Origin: Ramlibacter sp.
Lineage (GTDB): Bacteria; Pseudomonadota; Gammaproteobacteria; Burkholderiales; Burkholderiaceae_C
Reading direction: 5' to 3'
NCBI RefSeq assembly: GCF_028291745.1
Contig: NZ_JAQGNQ010000128.1
Location: 1-64,000 of the forward strand
DNA: 64,000 nt
Made by a program: the position numbers and the translations under genes. Shown piece by piece: positions 47,767 through 57,784 of the stretch (the stretch's first letter is position 1; every line of letters begins with the position of its first letter). The notes beneath the pieces were generated by a model that was not told the origin of the DNA, ran no database searches, and saw only the letters and a list, made by a program, of their open reading frames with translations.

Positions 47767-48645
47767 TCAGAGGCCGGAGGCGGAGACGGAGGTCCGCAGG
47801 GCTTGCGGCTCGCGCAGTTGCTGCGGTGGCCGCGGCGCGCCGGCATCGCTCGCGCCGGAGTGCCTGGGCAGCGCGGGCGGACGTGCATTCGGATCGGTCA
47901 CGTCCCAGGAGCCGAAGACCTCGCGCGGCGGCTTCGTCTCCGGCAGCACGTAGACGATCGCGCCCGTGCCGCGGACCGTGGGGCTGATCACCTGCTCGTA
48001 GAACGGGATCGGCAGGTTGATGCAGCCATAGGAGATGCGCCGCACCTTCGGATCCGGCGATGCAAGCCGCTCCGGCCGATGTTGCTCCGGGAAGGTGGTG
48101 ATCACGCGGTGCATGGCGACCGCGGAGTCGTAGTCGATCCAGACCACGTCGACGCCCGTGTCGTCCACGCCCGGCTCGGCGACGAAGCGGCCGGCCGGCG
48201 TGGTCCTCTCGTCTTCGGGGACCTGGGCGAGCGGCTTGTCGCCGACGCCGGGCACCGTGCCGTCGCCCACTGCCATGCCCAGCAGCGCCGGTGCGCTGGC
48301 CAGCAGCAGGCCGTCGGGCGTGAAGGCGTAGACGGTGGCTTCCTTCTTGTCGAGGATCACGACGGCGCGCCCGTGGTTGTCGCGCGTATGGAAGGCCCAG
48401 TTCGCCACCTCGCGCACGCCTGGCGACGCGGGCGTGCCATGGAAATCGGCAAGCGCTCCGGGATGGGCGACGACCTGGGCTGCTTCGACCGTGGCCGGAT
48501 GCTTGGCGGCCGAGGCCGGCTCACCGGGTGGCGCGGCACCGGCCGCCGGGCACACCAGGGCGACTGCGGCGACGGCGGCAAATACCGCGCAGCCGGAGCG
48601 CAGGAGTTTCAGGTGGGCGGGCATCGTCAGGGGCATGGTTGGCAC
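47767..48645 (-). CDS. L,D-transpeptidase (YkuD-like) family protein, paralog of 22380..23219
   Basis: RRISYGCINLPIPFYEQVISPTVRGTGAIVYVLPETKPPREVFGSWDVTDP. Confidence 0.82.
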   Translation of the reverse strand: MPTMPLTMPAHLKLLRSGCAVFAAVAAVALVCPAAGAAPPGEPASAAKHPATVEAAQVVAHPGALADFHGTPASPGVREVANWAFHTRDNHGRAVVILDKKEATVYAFTPDGLLLASAPALLGMAVGDGTVPGVGDKPLAQVPEDERTTPAGRFVAEPGVDDTGVDVVWIDYDSAVAMHRVITTFPEQHRPERLASPDPKVRRISYGCINLPIPFYEQVISPTVRGTGAIVYVLPETKPPREVFGSWDVTDPNARPPALPRHSGASDAGAPRPPQQLREPQALRTSVSASGL

Positions 48646-48751
48646 GACAACAAGGGCAACGGACGCAGCTTAGAAGCATGAGCCGCAGCCGGGCATTCCC
48701 GATTGCACTGCCTGGGCGTAGGACACTGCCGACCATGCCCCCGTCCCACCG

Positions 48752-49300
48752 TCACGCCGGCACGGCAGCCAACGCGGGGCGCAGCGCCAGGCGCCAGAGG
48801 CGGAAGCTGCGGCCCACGAACATTCCGGTCAGGGCGCCATAAAGACCGGCGACGGTCAGCACGTACTGGTTGTCCTGCACCAGATGCGGCGCCATCGCGA
48901 GCTCGACCCCGACGACGTACTTCACCAGGAAGATGCCGAGAATCAGCAGCAGCGGCACGATGCTGCCCGGCAAGGCGTAGGTGCGGCGCACCGGGTCGAA
49001 CTGCGCATTGCTGCGGCCGGCGCCCAGCAGCGCAAAGGCCACGCCGGCCGCCGCGATCCAGACGAACATCGCCGCTTCGAAGTGGCTGGAGCGCCCCAGC
49101 GCGCTGAACGTGCCCCACACGGAGAAGATCGTCATCGTGACCGGTAGCAGCGACACGCGCGTGAGGCCGACCGTGCGGTCGCGCAGCTGGGTGGCGCCCA
49201 GCGCGATCAGGCCGGCGAGCAGGCCCCACACCCAGGTCGGCGTGCCGCGCAGGATGGGGACGGTGGCTTCCGGATGGCTGGCAAGAAGTTGGAGCAGCAT
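48752..49300 (-). CDS. Hypothetical integral membrane protein
   Basis: 182 aa from MLLQLLASHPEATVPILRGTPTWVWGLLAGLIALGATQLRDR; 4-5 TM-like segments. Confidence 0.75.
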   Translation of the reverse strand: MLLQLLASHPEATVPILRGTPTWVWGLLAGLIALGATQLRDRTVGLTRVSLLPVTMTIFSVWGTFSALGRSSHFEAAMFVWIAAAGVAFALLGAGRSNAQFDPVRRTYALPGSIVPLLLILGIFLVKYVVGVELAMAPHLVQDNQYVLTVAGLYGALTGMFVGRSFRLWRLALRPALAAVPA

Positions 49301-49509
49301 GGGGTTCTCCTGGTGCGAGGGTCGAAGTGGAAGTGCCAGGCAGCCACTGTGCAAGCGACGACCGCTCGAGGCGAGGCAGCTGCGACGAACCGTCGGATTC
49401 GGGGCGCGAACTGCCGCAGGGGGCAAGCGAGTGGAGCCGGTCCGCTACGGTAGGGTTCGCTCGTGGAGGTGGGCTGCGGGTAGCGCATCCCACGTTCGAG
49501 GGCCGGAGC

Positions 49510-49536
49510 GGTGGGGCGCGCTGCGCGCGACCCACC
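49510..49536. repeat. Intergenic hairpin (GGTGGG..CCCACC type)
   Basis: GGTGGGGCGCGC-T-GCGCGCGACCCACC, near-perfect stem. Confidence 0.7.
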
Positions 49537-49568
49537 CTACCGACAAGAACAGCCTTTGAAGGCGAGGC

Positions 49569-50375
49569 TCAGTCCGCCTGCGCCTGCGAAGTCCGGGCTC
49601 CGAGCTGTCCCGAGATCGCCGTGGCGGCGCGGGTCAGTTCGCGGGCCGCCGCGCTTTTGGTGCTCGCCGGCAGCGTTGCGCTCGGGCCAATCGCGGTGAG
49701 CGCCAGCACCATCTTGCCGAAGCCGTCGAACACCGGCGCCGACAGTGCCGTGATGCCGTGCACCGAGCCGTCCACGAGCGAGCAGAAGCGGTCTTCGCGG
49801 ATGCGCGTCAGATCGGCCTGCAGCGCCGCATCGAGCTTCGCGGTGCGGTGGCCGCTTTCGGTTGCCAGCGCGGCCAGCACCTGCTCGCGCGGCATGAAGG
49901 CGGCGAACAGCCGGCCCGAGGCCGTGCCGCGCACCGAGACCACCGTGCCGTGGCGCATGTTGACGTGCACGGCCGTCGGCCCCTCCTCCAGCCGCACAAA
50001 GGTGGGACCGCGGTTGCCCCAGATCGCCACGCCCACGGTGTGGCCGATGGCCTGGGCAAGCCGTGGCAGTTCCGCCGTCGCCAGGCGGATCGGGTCCACC
50101 TGCTGCAGGCTGATCAGGCCGAGCTGCAGGGCCAGCGGGCCGAGCCCGTAGTAGCCGGTCGCCGGGTCCTGCTGGATGAGGCCGAGCTTGCCGAAGCTCA
50201 CCAGGTAGGGGTGCGCCTTGGCCGCATTCATGCCGGCTTCGCGCGCCAGGTCCTTCAGCGCGGTCGGGCGGCCGAAGTGCGCCAGCGCGCGCAACAGCTG
50301 GCCGCCGACCTCGATGCTCTGGATGCCGCGCGACTCTCGGGCGACGGAGTCGTTTTCTTCTGGAAGGCCACTCAT
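49569..50375 (-). CDS. IclR-family transcriptional regulator
   Basis: LRALAHFGRPTALKDLAREAGMNAAKAHPYLVSFGKLGLI N-terminal wHTH; C-terminal effector domain. Confidence 0.92.
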   Translation of the reverse strand: MSGLPEENDSVARESRGIQSIEVGGQLLRALAHFGRPTALKDLAREAGMNAAKAHPYLVSFGKLGLIQQDPATGYYGLGPLALQLGLISLQQVDPIRLATAELPRLAQAIGHTVGVAIWGNRGPTFVRLEEGPTAVHVNMRHGTVVSVRGTASGRLFAAFMPREQVLAALATESGHRTAKLDAALQADLTRIREDRFCSLVDGSVHGITALSAPVFDGFGKMVLALTAIGPSATLPASTKSAAARELTRAATAISGQLGARTSQAQAD

Positions 50376-50461
50376 TCGGGTTTTTACCTAGACAAACCGA
50401 TTAGACATTATCAAACGCGTTGACTAAGATCAAGCGTTAGTCATACCCAAATCCATTTCAC

Positions 50462-51415
50462 ATGAGCAAAGCCTTCGCCTCCCAAGCCGACCTCGAAGAG
50501 AAGAAGGTCAGCTTCATCCAGCTTTCCGACAACGCCTATGCGTACACCGCCGAGGGCGACCCGAACACCGGCGTCATCATCGGCGACGACGCCGTCATGG
50601 TGGTCGATGCGCAGGCCACTCCGGTGATGGCGCAGGACGTGATCCGCCGCATCCGCGAGGTCACGGACAAGCCGATCAAGTACGTCGTGCTGAGCCATTA
50701 CCACGCGGTGCGCGTGCTGGGCGCCTCGGGCTACGGGGCGGAGCACATCGTGGCCAGCCGCGACACCCGGGACCTGATCGTCGAGCGCGGCGAGCAGGAC
50801 AAGGCCAGCGAGATCGGCCGCTTCCCGCGCCTGTTCCAGGCGGTCGAATCGGTGCCGCCCGGCCTGACCTGGCCCACGATGACCTTCACCGGTGCGATGT
50901 CGATCTGGCTGGGCCAGCTCGAAGTGCAATTGCTGCAACTCGGTCGCGGCCACACCAAGGGCGACACGGTGGCCTGGCTGCCGCAGCAGCGCATCCTGTT
51001 CTCCGGCGACCTGGTGGAGTTCGGTGCCACGCCCTATGCCGGCGACGCGTATTTCCGCGACTGGCCGCAGACGCTGGACAAGCTGGCGAAGCTCGATCCG
51101 CTCGCGCTGGTGCCGGGTCGCGGCGCCGCGCTCACCACCCCCGAGCAGGTGCGCCAGGGCGTGGCCGGCACCCGCGCCTTCATCAGCGATGTCTGGGAGC
51201 TGGTGCGCGCCGGCGTCGAGGCGGGCAAGGAGCTCAACGCGGTCTACCACGAGGTCTACGCGCAACTCAAGCCGCGTTATGCGCACTGGGTGATCTTCGA
51301 CCACTGCATGCCGTTCGACGTGACCCGCTGCTACGACGAGGCCACGCAATACCCGGACCCGCGCATCTGGACCGCCGAACGCGACATCCAGATGTGGCAG
51401 ACGCTGGAGGGCTGA
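50462..51415 (+). CDS. MBL-fold hydrolase-like protein with altered metal motif
   Basis: VVLSHYHAVRVLGASGYG in place of HxHxDH; GHTKGDTVAWLPQQRILFSGDLVEFG. Confidence 0.88.
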   Translation: MSKAFASQADLEEKKVSFIQLSDNAYAYTAEGDPNTGVIIGDDAVMVVDAQATPVMAQDVIRRIREVTDKPIKYVVLSHYHAVRVLGASGYGAEHIVASRDTRDLIVERGEQDKASEIGRFPRLFQAVESVPPGLTWPTMTFTGAMSIWLGQLEVQLLQLGRGHTKGDTVAWLPQQRILFSGDLVEFGATPYAGDAYFRDWPQTLDKLAKLDPLALVPGRGAALTTPEQVRQGVAGTRAFISDVWELVRAGVEAGKELNAVYHEVYAQLKPRYAHWVIFDHCMPFDVTRCYDEATQYPDPRIWTAERDIQMWQTLEG

Positions 51416-51417
51416 GC

Positions 51418-53100
51418 GTGCAGCGGGCCGGCCAGCCTGCGCCCGCGGGCGCGGACGTCGACTACCAGGCGCTCGCGTTCCCCTACCGCCGCTCGAGCGA
51501 TCAGGACGCGCCCGCGCGCGTGCGCCGCCCGGTGGTGATCGTGGGCGCCGGCCCCGTGGGCCTGAGCCTCGCCATCGACCTGGCGCAGCGCGAAGTGCCG
51601 GTGGTCCTGCTGGACAACGACTGCCGCCTCTCCACCGGCTCGCGCGCCATCTGTTTCGCCAAGCGCACGCTGGAGATATTCGACCGGCTCGGTTGCGGCG
51701 AGCGGATGGTGGACAAGGGCGTGTCGTGGAACCGTGGCCGCGTGTTCTTGCGCGACGAGGAGATCTACAGCTTCGACCTGCTGCCCGAGAGCGGCCATGC
51801 ACGGCCCGCCTTCATCAACCTGCAGCAGTACTACGTCGAGGGCTATCTTGCGGAGCGCGCCGCGCAACTTGCGCTGGTCGAAATGCGCTGGTGCAACAAG
51901 GTCACCGGCGTGGAGCAGCGCGGCGATCACGTGCTGGTGCACGTCGAAACGCCCGAGGGCCCGTATGCCTTCGAGGCCGATTACCTCGCGGCCTGCGACG
52001 GCTCGCGGTCCACGGTGCGCCAGCTGCTGGGACAGGAGAGCAAGGGCCGCGTGTTCCGCGACCGCTTCCTGATCGCCGACGTGAAGATGAAGCTGGCGCA
52101 ACCGGCGGAGCGCTGGTTCTGGTTCGACCCGCCGTTCCACCGCGGTCAGAGTGTGCTGCTGCACATGCAACCCGATGGCGTGTGGCGCATCGACTTCCAG
52201 CTTGGCTGGGATGCCGACCCCGAGCAGGAAAAGCGGCCCGAGAACATCATCCCGCGGGTCCGGGAGATGCTGGCGCACTCCGCCTGGAAGGACGCCGAGT
52301 TCGAGCTGCAATGGGCCAGCGTCTACACCTTCGCGTGCCTGCGCATGGAGCGCTTCCGGCATGGCCGCATCCTGTTCGCAGGAGACTCCGCGCACGGGGT
52401 TTCGCCGTTCGGGGCGCGCGGTGCCAATTCCGGCGTGCAGGACGCCGAGAACCTCGCGTGGAAACTGGCCGCCGTGCTGCGCGGTCACGCGCCTGACGCA
52501 CTGCTGGACACCTATGCCTGCGAGCGTGAATACGCGGCCGACGAGAACATCCTGAACTCCACGCGGGCCACCGACTTCATCACGCCCAAGAGCGAGATCA
52601 GCCGGCTGTTCCGCGACGCGGTGCTGGAACTGGCCAAGACCCAGCCCTTTGCGCGCACGCTGGTGAACAGCGGTCGGCTCTCGGTGCCGGCCACATTGCA
52701 CGAGTCACCGCTCAATACGCCCCTCGACCATGCGGTGCAAGGCCGGATGTTGCCCGGCGCGCCGGCGGCCGATGCGCCGGTGCAGGGCGCGGATGGCACG
52801 GGCGATTGGCTGCTGCGCTGTCTTGGCCCCGGCTTCACGGTGCTGATCGCGGGCAGCCTCGATGCCCGGATGCGCGGCGACCTGCGCCGCGCCGGCGAAG
52901 GCCTGGCTTGCCTCACCGTGCTGTGCGTCGGCGCGGAAGGCGATCTGCGCGACCCCCAAGGCCTGCTCGCACAGCGCTACGATCTGCAACCCGGCACGGT
53001 CATCCTGCTGCGCCCGGATCAGCATGTGTGCGCCCGCTGGCGCAAGCTCGATGCGCAGGCACTGCGCGCTGGCCTGGAACGCGCGCTGGCCCACGCCTGA
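51418..53100 (+). CDS. FAD-dependent aromatic monooxygenase (PheA/TfdB-MhpA type)
   Basis: VVIVGAGPVGLSLAIDLAQREVPVVLLD, CDGSRSTVRQLLG, RILFAGDSAHGVSPFGARGANSGVQDAENLAWKL; GTG start at 51418. Confidence 0.92.
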   Translation: MQRAGQPAPAGADVDYQALAFPYRRSSDQDAPARVRRPVVIVGAGPVGLSLAIDLAQREVPVVLLDNDCRLSTGSRAICFAKRTLEIFDRLGCGERMVDKGVSWNRGRVFLRDEEIYSFDLLPESGHARPAFINLQQYYVEGYLAERAAQLALVEMRWCNKVTGVEQRGDHVLVHVETPEGPYAFEADYLAACDGSRSTVRQLLGQESKGRVFRDRFLIADVKMKLAQPAERWFWFDPPFHRGQSVLLHMQPDGVWRIDFQLGWDADPEQEKRPENIIPRVREMLAHSAWKDAEFELQWASVYTFACLRMERFRHGRILFAGDSAHGVSPFGARGANSGVQDAENLAWKLAAVLRGHAPDALLDTYACEREYAADENILNSTRATDFITPKSEISRLFRDAVLELAKTQPFARTLVNSGRLSVPATLHESPLNTPLDHAVQGRMLPGAPAADAPVQGADGTGDWLLRCLGPGFTVLIAGSLDARMRGDLRRAGEGLACLTVLCVGAEGDLRDPQGLLAQRYDLQPGTVILLRPDQHVCARWRKLDAQALRAGLERALAHA

Positions 53101-53105
53101 ACTCC

Positions 53106-53303
53106 ATGACGCTCGTCACCGCCCCCAATCTCAGCGCCCCGGACGATTTCTACCAGGCGCTGATCGAAACGCACCAAGGTCTTGCGCCCGAGGAAAGCCA
53201 CGCGCTCAATGCGCGGCTGGTGCTGCTGCTGGCCAATCACATCGGCTCGCTGCCCGTGTTGCGCGAGGCACTGCGGGCAGCGCGCGGCGAGCGCCCCGAG
53301 TGA
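53106..53303 (+). CDS. DUF2783-type small protein
   Basis: 65 aa LSAPDDFYQALIETHQGLAPEESHALNARLVLLLANHIG, directly after the monooxygenase. Confidence 0.82.
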   Translation: MTLVTAPNLSAPDDFYQALIETHQGLAPEESHALNARLVLLLANHIGSLPVLREALRAARGERPE

Positions 53304-53331
53304 ATTGCAACTTTTTTCCTGGAGACAGAAC

Positions 53332-54309
53332 TTGAATTCCAAGCAAACCCTTCGTCGCACGCTGCTCACCCTGGGCGCTGCCGCCTGCGTGCTGCCGCAA
53401 CTCGCCCTCGCGCAGGTCAGCCGCCCGATCGAGTGGGTGGTCGGCTATCCCGCCGGTGGCGGCTCCGACGTGGTGGCCCGCACCGTCGCCGATGCCATGA
53501 GCAAGACGCTGGGCGAAAACATCCTGATCAACAACAAGCCGGGCGCCGCCACCAACATCGCCGCCGGCTACGTCGCCAACTCCAAGGACTTCGGCCACAT
53601 CCTGTTCACCGCCGACTTCGCGACGCTGGCCGCCAATCCGTGGCTGTTCACCAAGCTGCCCTACAACCCCGAGAAGGACTTCGTGCCGGTCGGCATGCTC
53701 GCCCGCTTTCCGCTGCTGCTGGTCGTGGCCCCCAACGTGCCGGTCAAGAACTACCAGGAATTCGTCGCCTGGGCGAAGTCGCAGCCGAATGGCGTGAGCT
53801 TCGCCTCCGCGGGCATCGGCAGCCCGCATCATCTGGCGGGTGAACTGCTGCGCGAGCGCACGGGGCTGAAGATGCAACACGTTGCCTATCGCGGCGCGGC
53901 GCCGGCGGTGCAGGACCTGCTGGGCGGCCAGGTGCCCTGCGCCATGATGGACACGGCCACCGTGCAGCAGTACCTGGCGCAGGGCAAGCTGCGCGCGATC
54001 GGCGTCGCCAGTCCGCAGCGCCTGAAGACACTGCCGGAGGTGCCCACGCTGTCCGAGCAGGGCCTCAAGGATTTCGTCGCCTATGCCTGGCAGGGCCTGG
54101 TCGTGCCGGCCGGCACACCGCCCGAGACGGTCGCGAAATTCAGCAAGGCGCTGGCGGCGGCGCTGGACTCCACCCACGTCAAGGCGCGCTTCCAGGCCCT
54201 GTCGCTGGAGGCCTTGCCGGGCACGCCGCAGCAGATGGCTGACTACACGCGCGCCGAGCGCGAGCGCTGGGGCAAGGTCGTCAAGAGCGCGGGCGTGAAG
54301 CTGGATTGA
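53332..54309 (+). CDS. Bug/TctC-family substrate-binding protein
   Basis: TTG start after gagaca RBS region; [41 protein letters not shown]. Confidence 0.9.
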   Translation: MNSKQTLRRTLLTLGAAACVLPQLALAQVSRPIEWVVGYPAGGGSDVVARTVADAMSKTLGENILINNKPGAATNIAAGYVANSKDFGHILFTADFATLAANPWLFTKLPYNPEKDFVPVGMLARFPLLLVVAPNVPVKNYQEFVAWAKSQPNGVSFASAGIGSPHHLAGELLRERTGLKMQHVAYRGAAPAVQDLLGGQVPCAMMDTATVQQYLAQGKLRAIGVASPQRLKTLPEVPTLSEQGLKDFVAYAWQGLVVPAGTPPETVAKFSKALAAALDSTHVKARFQALSLEALPGTPQQMADYTRAERERWGKVVKSAGVKLD

Positions 54310-54317
54310 GGCCGGGC

Positions 54318-55616
54318 ATGGACTCTCTTCGCTACCAGACCGGCTTCGGCAACGAATTCGCCAGCGAGGCCGTGGCCGGCGCGCTGCCGCAGGGGCGCAA
54401 CAGCCCGCAGCGCGCGCCCTTGCAGTTGTATGCCGAACTGATTTCCGGCACGGCCTTCACCGCGCCGCGCGCCGAGAACCGGCGCACCTGGGTGTACCGC
54501 CGGCAGCCCTCGGTGGTCGCCGGCGCCTATCAGCCATACGAGCAGCCATGGTGGCTCACCGGCGCGCAGCCGGGCGCGGTGATCCCGCCCGAGCCGCTGC
54601 GCTGGGCCCCCTTCGAAATTCCGCCGCAGCCGCTCGATTTCATCGATGGCCTGCGGACCGTTGCCGTCAACGGGGACGTCGAGGCGCAGACCGGCATGGC
54701 CGCCCACGTGTACCTGTGCAACCGCTCCATGCACAAGCGCGCCCTGGTCAATGCGGACGGCGAGATGCTGCTGGTGCCGCAACAAGGGCGCCTGGTGCTG
54801 CGTACCGAGCTGGGCGTGCTGGAGGTCGAGCCGGGCGAGATCGCGCTGCTGCCGCGCGGCATCGCCTTTCGCGTGGAACTGCCCGATGGCGATTCGCGCG
54901 GCTATGTGTGCGAGAACTACGGCGCGCTGTTCCGCCTGCCGGAGCTGGGCCCGATCGGCTCGAACGGGCTGGCCAATGCGCGCGACTTCCAGGCGCCCGT
55001 GGCCGCCTACGAGGAGACCGGCGAAGGCTGCGAGCTGGTGAAGAAATTCGGCGGCCACCTCTGGCGTGCCGAGCTGAAGCAGTCGCCCTTCGACGTGGTC
55101 GCCTGGCACGGCAATCTCGCGCCGCTGAAATACGACACCGCGAACTTCATGGTGATCGGCTCGATCAGCTTCGACCACCCGGACCCGTCGATCTTCACCG
55201 TGCTCACCTCGCCCTCGGACACGCCGGGCACCGCCAACTGCGACTTCGTGATCTTCCCCCCGCGCTGGCTGGTGGCCGAGGACACCTTCCGCCCGCCCTG
55301 GTACCACCGCAACGTGATGAGCGAGTTCATGGGCCTGGTCTACGGGCAGTACGATGCCAAGCCGCAGGGCTTTCGCCCCGGCGGCGCCTCGCTGCACAAC
55401 TCGATGGTGCCGCACGGCCCCGACGAGGAAGCGTTCGAGCGGGCCAGCAGCGCATCGCTGCAGCCGCACAAGCTGGAGAACACGCTGGCCTTCATGTTCG
55501 AAAGCCGGTGGCGCTTCCAGCCCACCGCTTTCGCGCTGAATGGCGGCGCGCTCGATCGCTCGTATGCGCAATGCTGGTCGGGCCTGGCCGATCGCTTCGC
55601 CGCGGGGAAGCCATGA
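54318..55616 (+). CDS. hmgA: Homogentisate 1,2-dioxygenase
   Basis: [66 protein letters not shown]. Confidence 0.96.
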   Translation: MDSLRYQTGFGNEFASEAVAGALPQGRNSPQRAPLQLYAELISGTAFTAPRAENRRTWVYRRQPSVVAGAYQPYEQPWWLTGAQPGAVIPPEPLRWAPFEIPPQPLDFIDGLRTVAVNGDVEAQTGMAAHVYLCNRSMHKRALVNADGEMLLVPQQGRLVLRTELGVLEVEPGEIALLPRGIAFRVELPDGDSRGYVCENYGALFRLPELGPIGSNGLANARDFQAPVAAYEETGEGCELVKKFGGHLWRAELKQSPFDVVAWHGNLAPLKYDTANFMVIGSISFDHPDPSIFTVLTSPSDTPGTANCDFVIFPPRWLVAEDTFRPPWYHRNVMSEFMGLVYGQYDAKPQGFRPGGASLHNSMVPHGPDEEAFERASSASLQPHKLENTLAFMFESRWRFQPTAFALNGGALDRSYAQCWSGLADRFAAGKP

Positions 55617-56929
55617 CCGTCGATGGCACGCACGATCCCGCCCTGCGCAGCTGGGTGGTTTCTGCCAATGAGGCGGACACCGACTTTCCGATCCAGAACC
55701 TGCCGTTCGGGCGCTTGCGTCGCGCCGGCAGCAGCGATGCGTGGCGCATCGGCGTGGCGATTGGCGACCAGGTGCTGGATCTGCACGCCGCGCTGGCGCA
55801 AGGCCAGTGGAGCGCCGAGCTGGCGGCGCTGCTGCAGCCCTTGGCTCGGGGCGAGCTGAAAAGCCTGATGGCCGCGGGTGCGTCGGCGCGCAGGCCATTG
55901 CGCGCGGCGCTCTCCGATGCGCTGCGCGCAGGCAGCAGCCAGCGTGACGCACTCGCAGCATGCCTGCTGCCGCAAGCGCAATGCGAGCTGACGCTGCCCT
56001 GCGCGATCGGCGACTACACCGACTTCTACACCGGCATCCACCATGCCACTGCGGTCGGCAAGATGTTCCGGCCCGACAACCCGCTGCTGCCCAACTACGA
56101 CTGGGTGCCCATCGGCTATCACGGCCGCAGTTCCTCGATCGTGCCCAGCGGGAACGCCATACGGCGGCCGAACGGGCAGGCGAAGGGCCCGTCGGCGAGT
56201 GCCCCCGTGTTCGGGCCGAGCGAGCGACTCGATTACGAAGTGGAACTCGGCTTCCTGATCGGGCCCGGCAACGAACTCGGCACGCCGATTCCCATTGCGC
56301 AGGCGGAGGGCCACCTGTTTGGCGTGACCTTGTTCAACGACTGGTCCGCGCGCGACATCCAGCCCTGGGAGTACCAGCCGCTGGGGCCCTTCCTCTCCAA
56401 GAACTTCGGCACCACGATCTCGCCGTGGGTCGTGACGCTGGAAGCGCTGGCGCCGTTCCGTGCGCCGCTGCAGCGGCCCGCGGGCCGCCCCGATCCGCTG
56501 CCTTACCTGCACTCGGAGAACAATCGCGCGCATGGCGCGTTCGACATCCAGCTGGAAACCTGGTTGCAGACCGCGGCCATGCGCGAAGAGGGCGCAGCTG
56601 CCGTTCGCATCGCCACCAGTTCCGCCGCCGAGGCCGGCTTCTGGACCGCGGCGCAATTGATCGCGCACCATGCCTGCGGCGGCTGCAACCTGCAGCCGGG
56701 CGACCTGCTCGGCTCGGGCACGTTATCGGGACCGGCGCCGGAGCAGGCGGGTTCGATGCTGGAGCTGAGCGCGGGGGGCAAGAAAGCGATCCGCCTGCCC
56801 AATGGCGAGGAGCGCACCTTCCTGCGCGACGGCGACACGCTCACGCTGCGCGCGTACTGCGAGCGCGCAGGCGCTCGCCGCATCGGCTTCGGGGAGTGCA
56901 GCGGGACGGTGTTGCCGGCCGTCTCCTGA
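55613..56929 (+). CDS. fahA: Fumarylacetoacetase
   Basis: [84 protein letters not shown] overlap with hmgA. Confidence 0.96.
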   Translation: MTVDGTHDPALRSWVVSANEADTDFPIQNLPFGRLRRAGSSDAWRIGVAIGDQVLDLHAALAQGQWSAELAALLQPLARGELKSLMAAGASARRPLRAALSDALRAGSSQRDALAACLLPQAQCELTLPCAIGDYTDFYTGIHHATAVGKMFRPDNPLLPNYDWVPIGYHGRSSSIVPSGNAIRRPNGQAKGPSASAPVFGPSERLDYEVELGFLIGPGNELGTPIPIAQAEGHLFGVTLFNDWSARDIQPWEYQPLGPFLSKNFGTTISPWVVTLEALAPFRAPLQRPAGRPDPLPYLHSENNRAHGAFDIQLETWLQTAAMREEGAAAVRIATSSAAEAGFWTAAQLIAHHACGGCNLQPGDLLGSGTLSGPAPEQAGSMLELSAGGKKAIRLPNGEERTFLRDGDTLTLRAYCERAGARRIGFGECSGTVLPAVS

Positions 56930-56960
56930 TACGCCTGCGGGCACTGGCCCGCAGCGCGGC

Positions 56961-57695
56961 TTACTCGAGGTTCTCGTGAAACTCGGAAGCCCCGCGCTTC
57001 CAGTACGCGGCCACCCGCATCGCTTCGCGCGGGTGCTTCTTGTACTGCAGCAGCACCTGGCGCACGGCCGCCATGCTGGCCGCTTCGCCGGCGCACCACA
57101 CGAAGCCCTCGCCTTCGGGCAGGGCTTCGGCACGTACCGCTTCGATCAATCCATCGCTCGTGTCGACCCAGCGCACCGTGAGCTGCGCCTGCGTCGACAG
57201 CGGCAAGCGATCGGCCTCGTCGGCGTGCACGATCACGATTGCCGGCGTGCCGGCCGGCAGTTCCTCGAGGCGGCGACGGATCGCGGGCAGGGCCGTGTCG
57301 TCGCCGGCCAGCAGGTGCCAGGCGTAGTCCGTCGGGATGATCATCGAACCGCGCGGGCCGCCGACCACCACACGCTGCCCGACGCGCGCCTGCCGCGCCC
57401 ATTCGGACGCGCCGCCGTGGCCATGCAGCGCGAACTCGATGGTGAGCCGGCGTTGCGCCGGGTCGAAGCTGCGCGGCGTGTAGTCGCGGCGCACCGGCTC
57501 GTCGCCGGGGCCGTCTATCATGAACTTGACGTGGTCGTCGAACGAAAGGGAGATGAAGTCGACGAGCGACTCGCCGCCGAGGGTGACTGCGACGAAGCCG
57601 GGGCTGAGCCGCTCGACTGCGACGACTTCCAGCTCGCGGCGCTTGAGTTCGTGGCGCACGCGCTCGACGCGCCGCACGACAGGGGTGGGATCCAT
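56961..57695 (-). CDS. Siderophore-interacting protein (ferric reductase-like, FAD-binding)
   Basis: VKFMIDGPGDEPVRRDYTPRSFD, GGASEWARQARVGQRVVVGGPRGS, VWCAGEAASM. Confidence 0.9.
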   Translation of the reverse strand: MDPTPVVRRVERVRHELKRRELEVVAVERLSPGFVAVTLGGESLVDFISLSFDDHVKFMIDGPGDEPVRRDYTPRSFDPAQRRLTIEFALHGHGGASEWARQARVGQRVVVGGPRGSMIIPTDYAWHLLAGDDTALPAIRRRLEELPAGTPAIVIVHADEADRLPLSTQAQLTVRWVDTSDGLIEAVRAEALPEGEGFVWCAGEAASMAAVRQVLLQYKKHPREAMRVAAYWKRGASEFHENLE

Positions 57696-57784
57696 CACTG
57701 ACTGCCTGGTTGGTGGGCGATGCCATCGATCATGCGCGTGGCCGAAGCAGGCCGGCGCAAGGAGCGCGGAGTCGGCGCAAGCGC

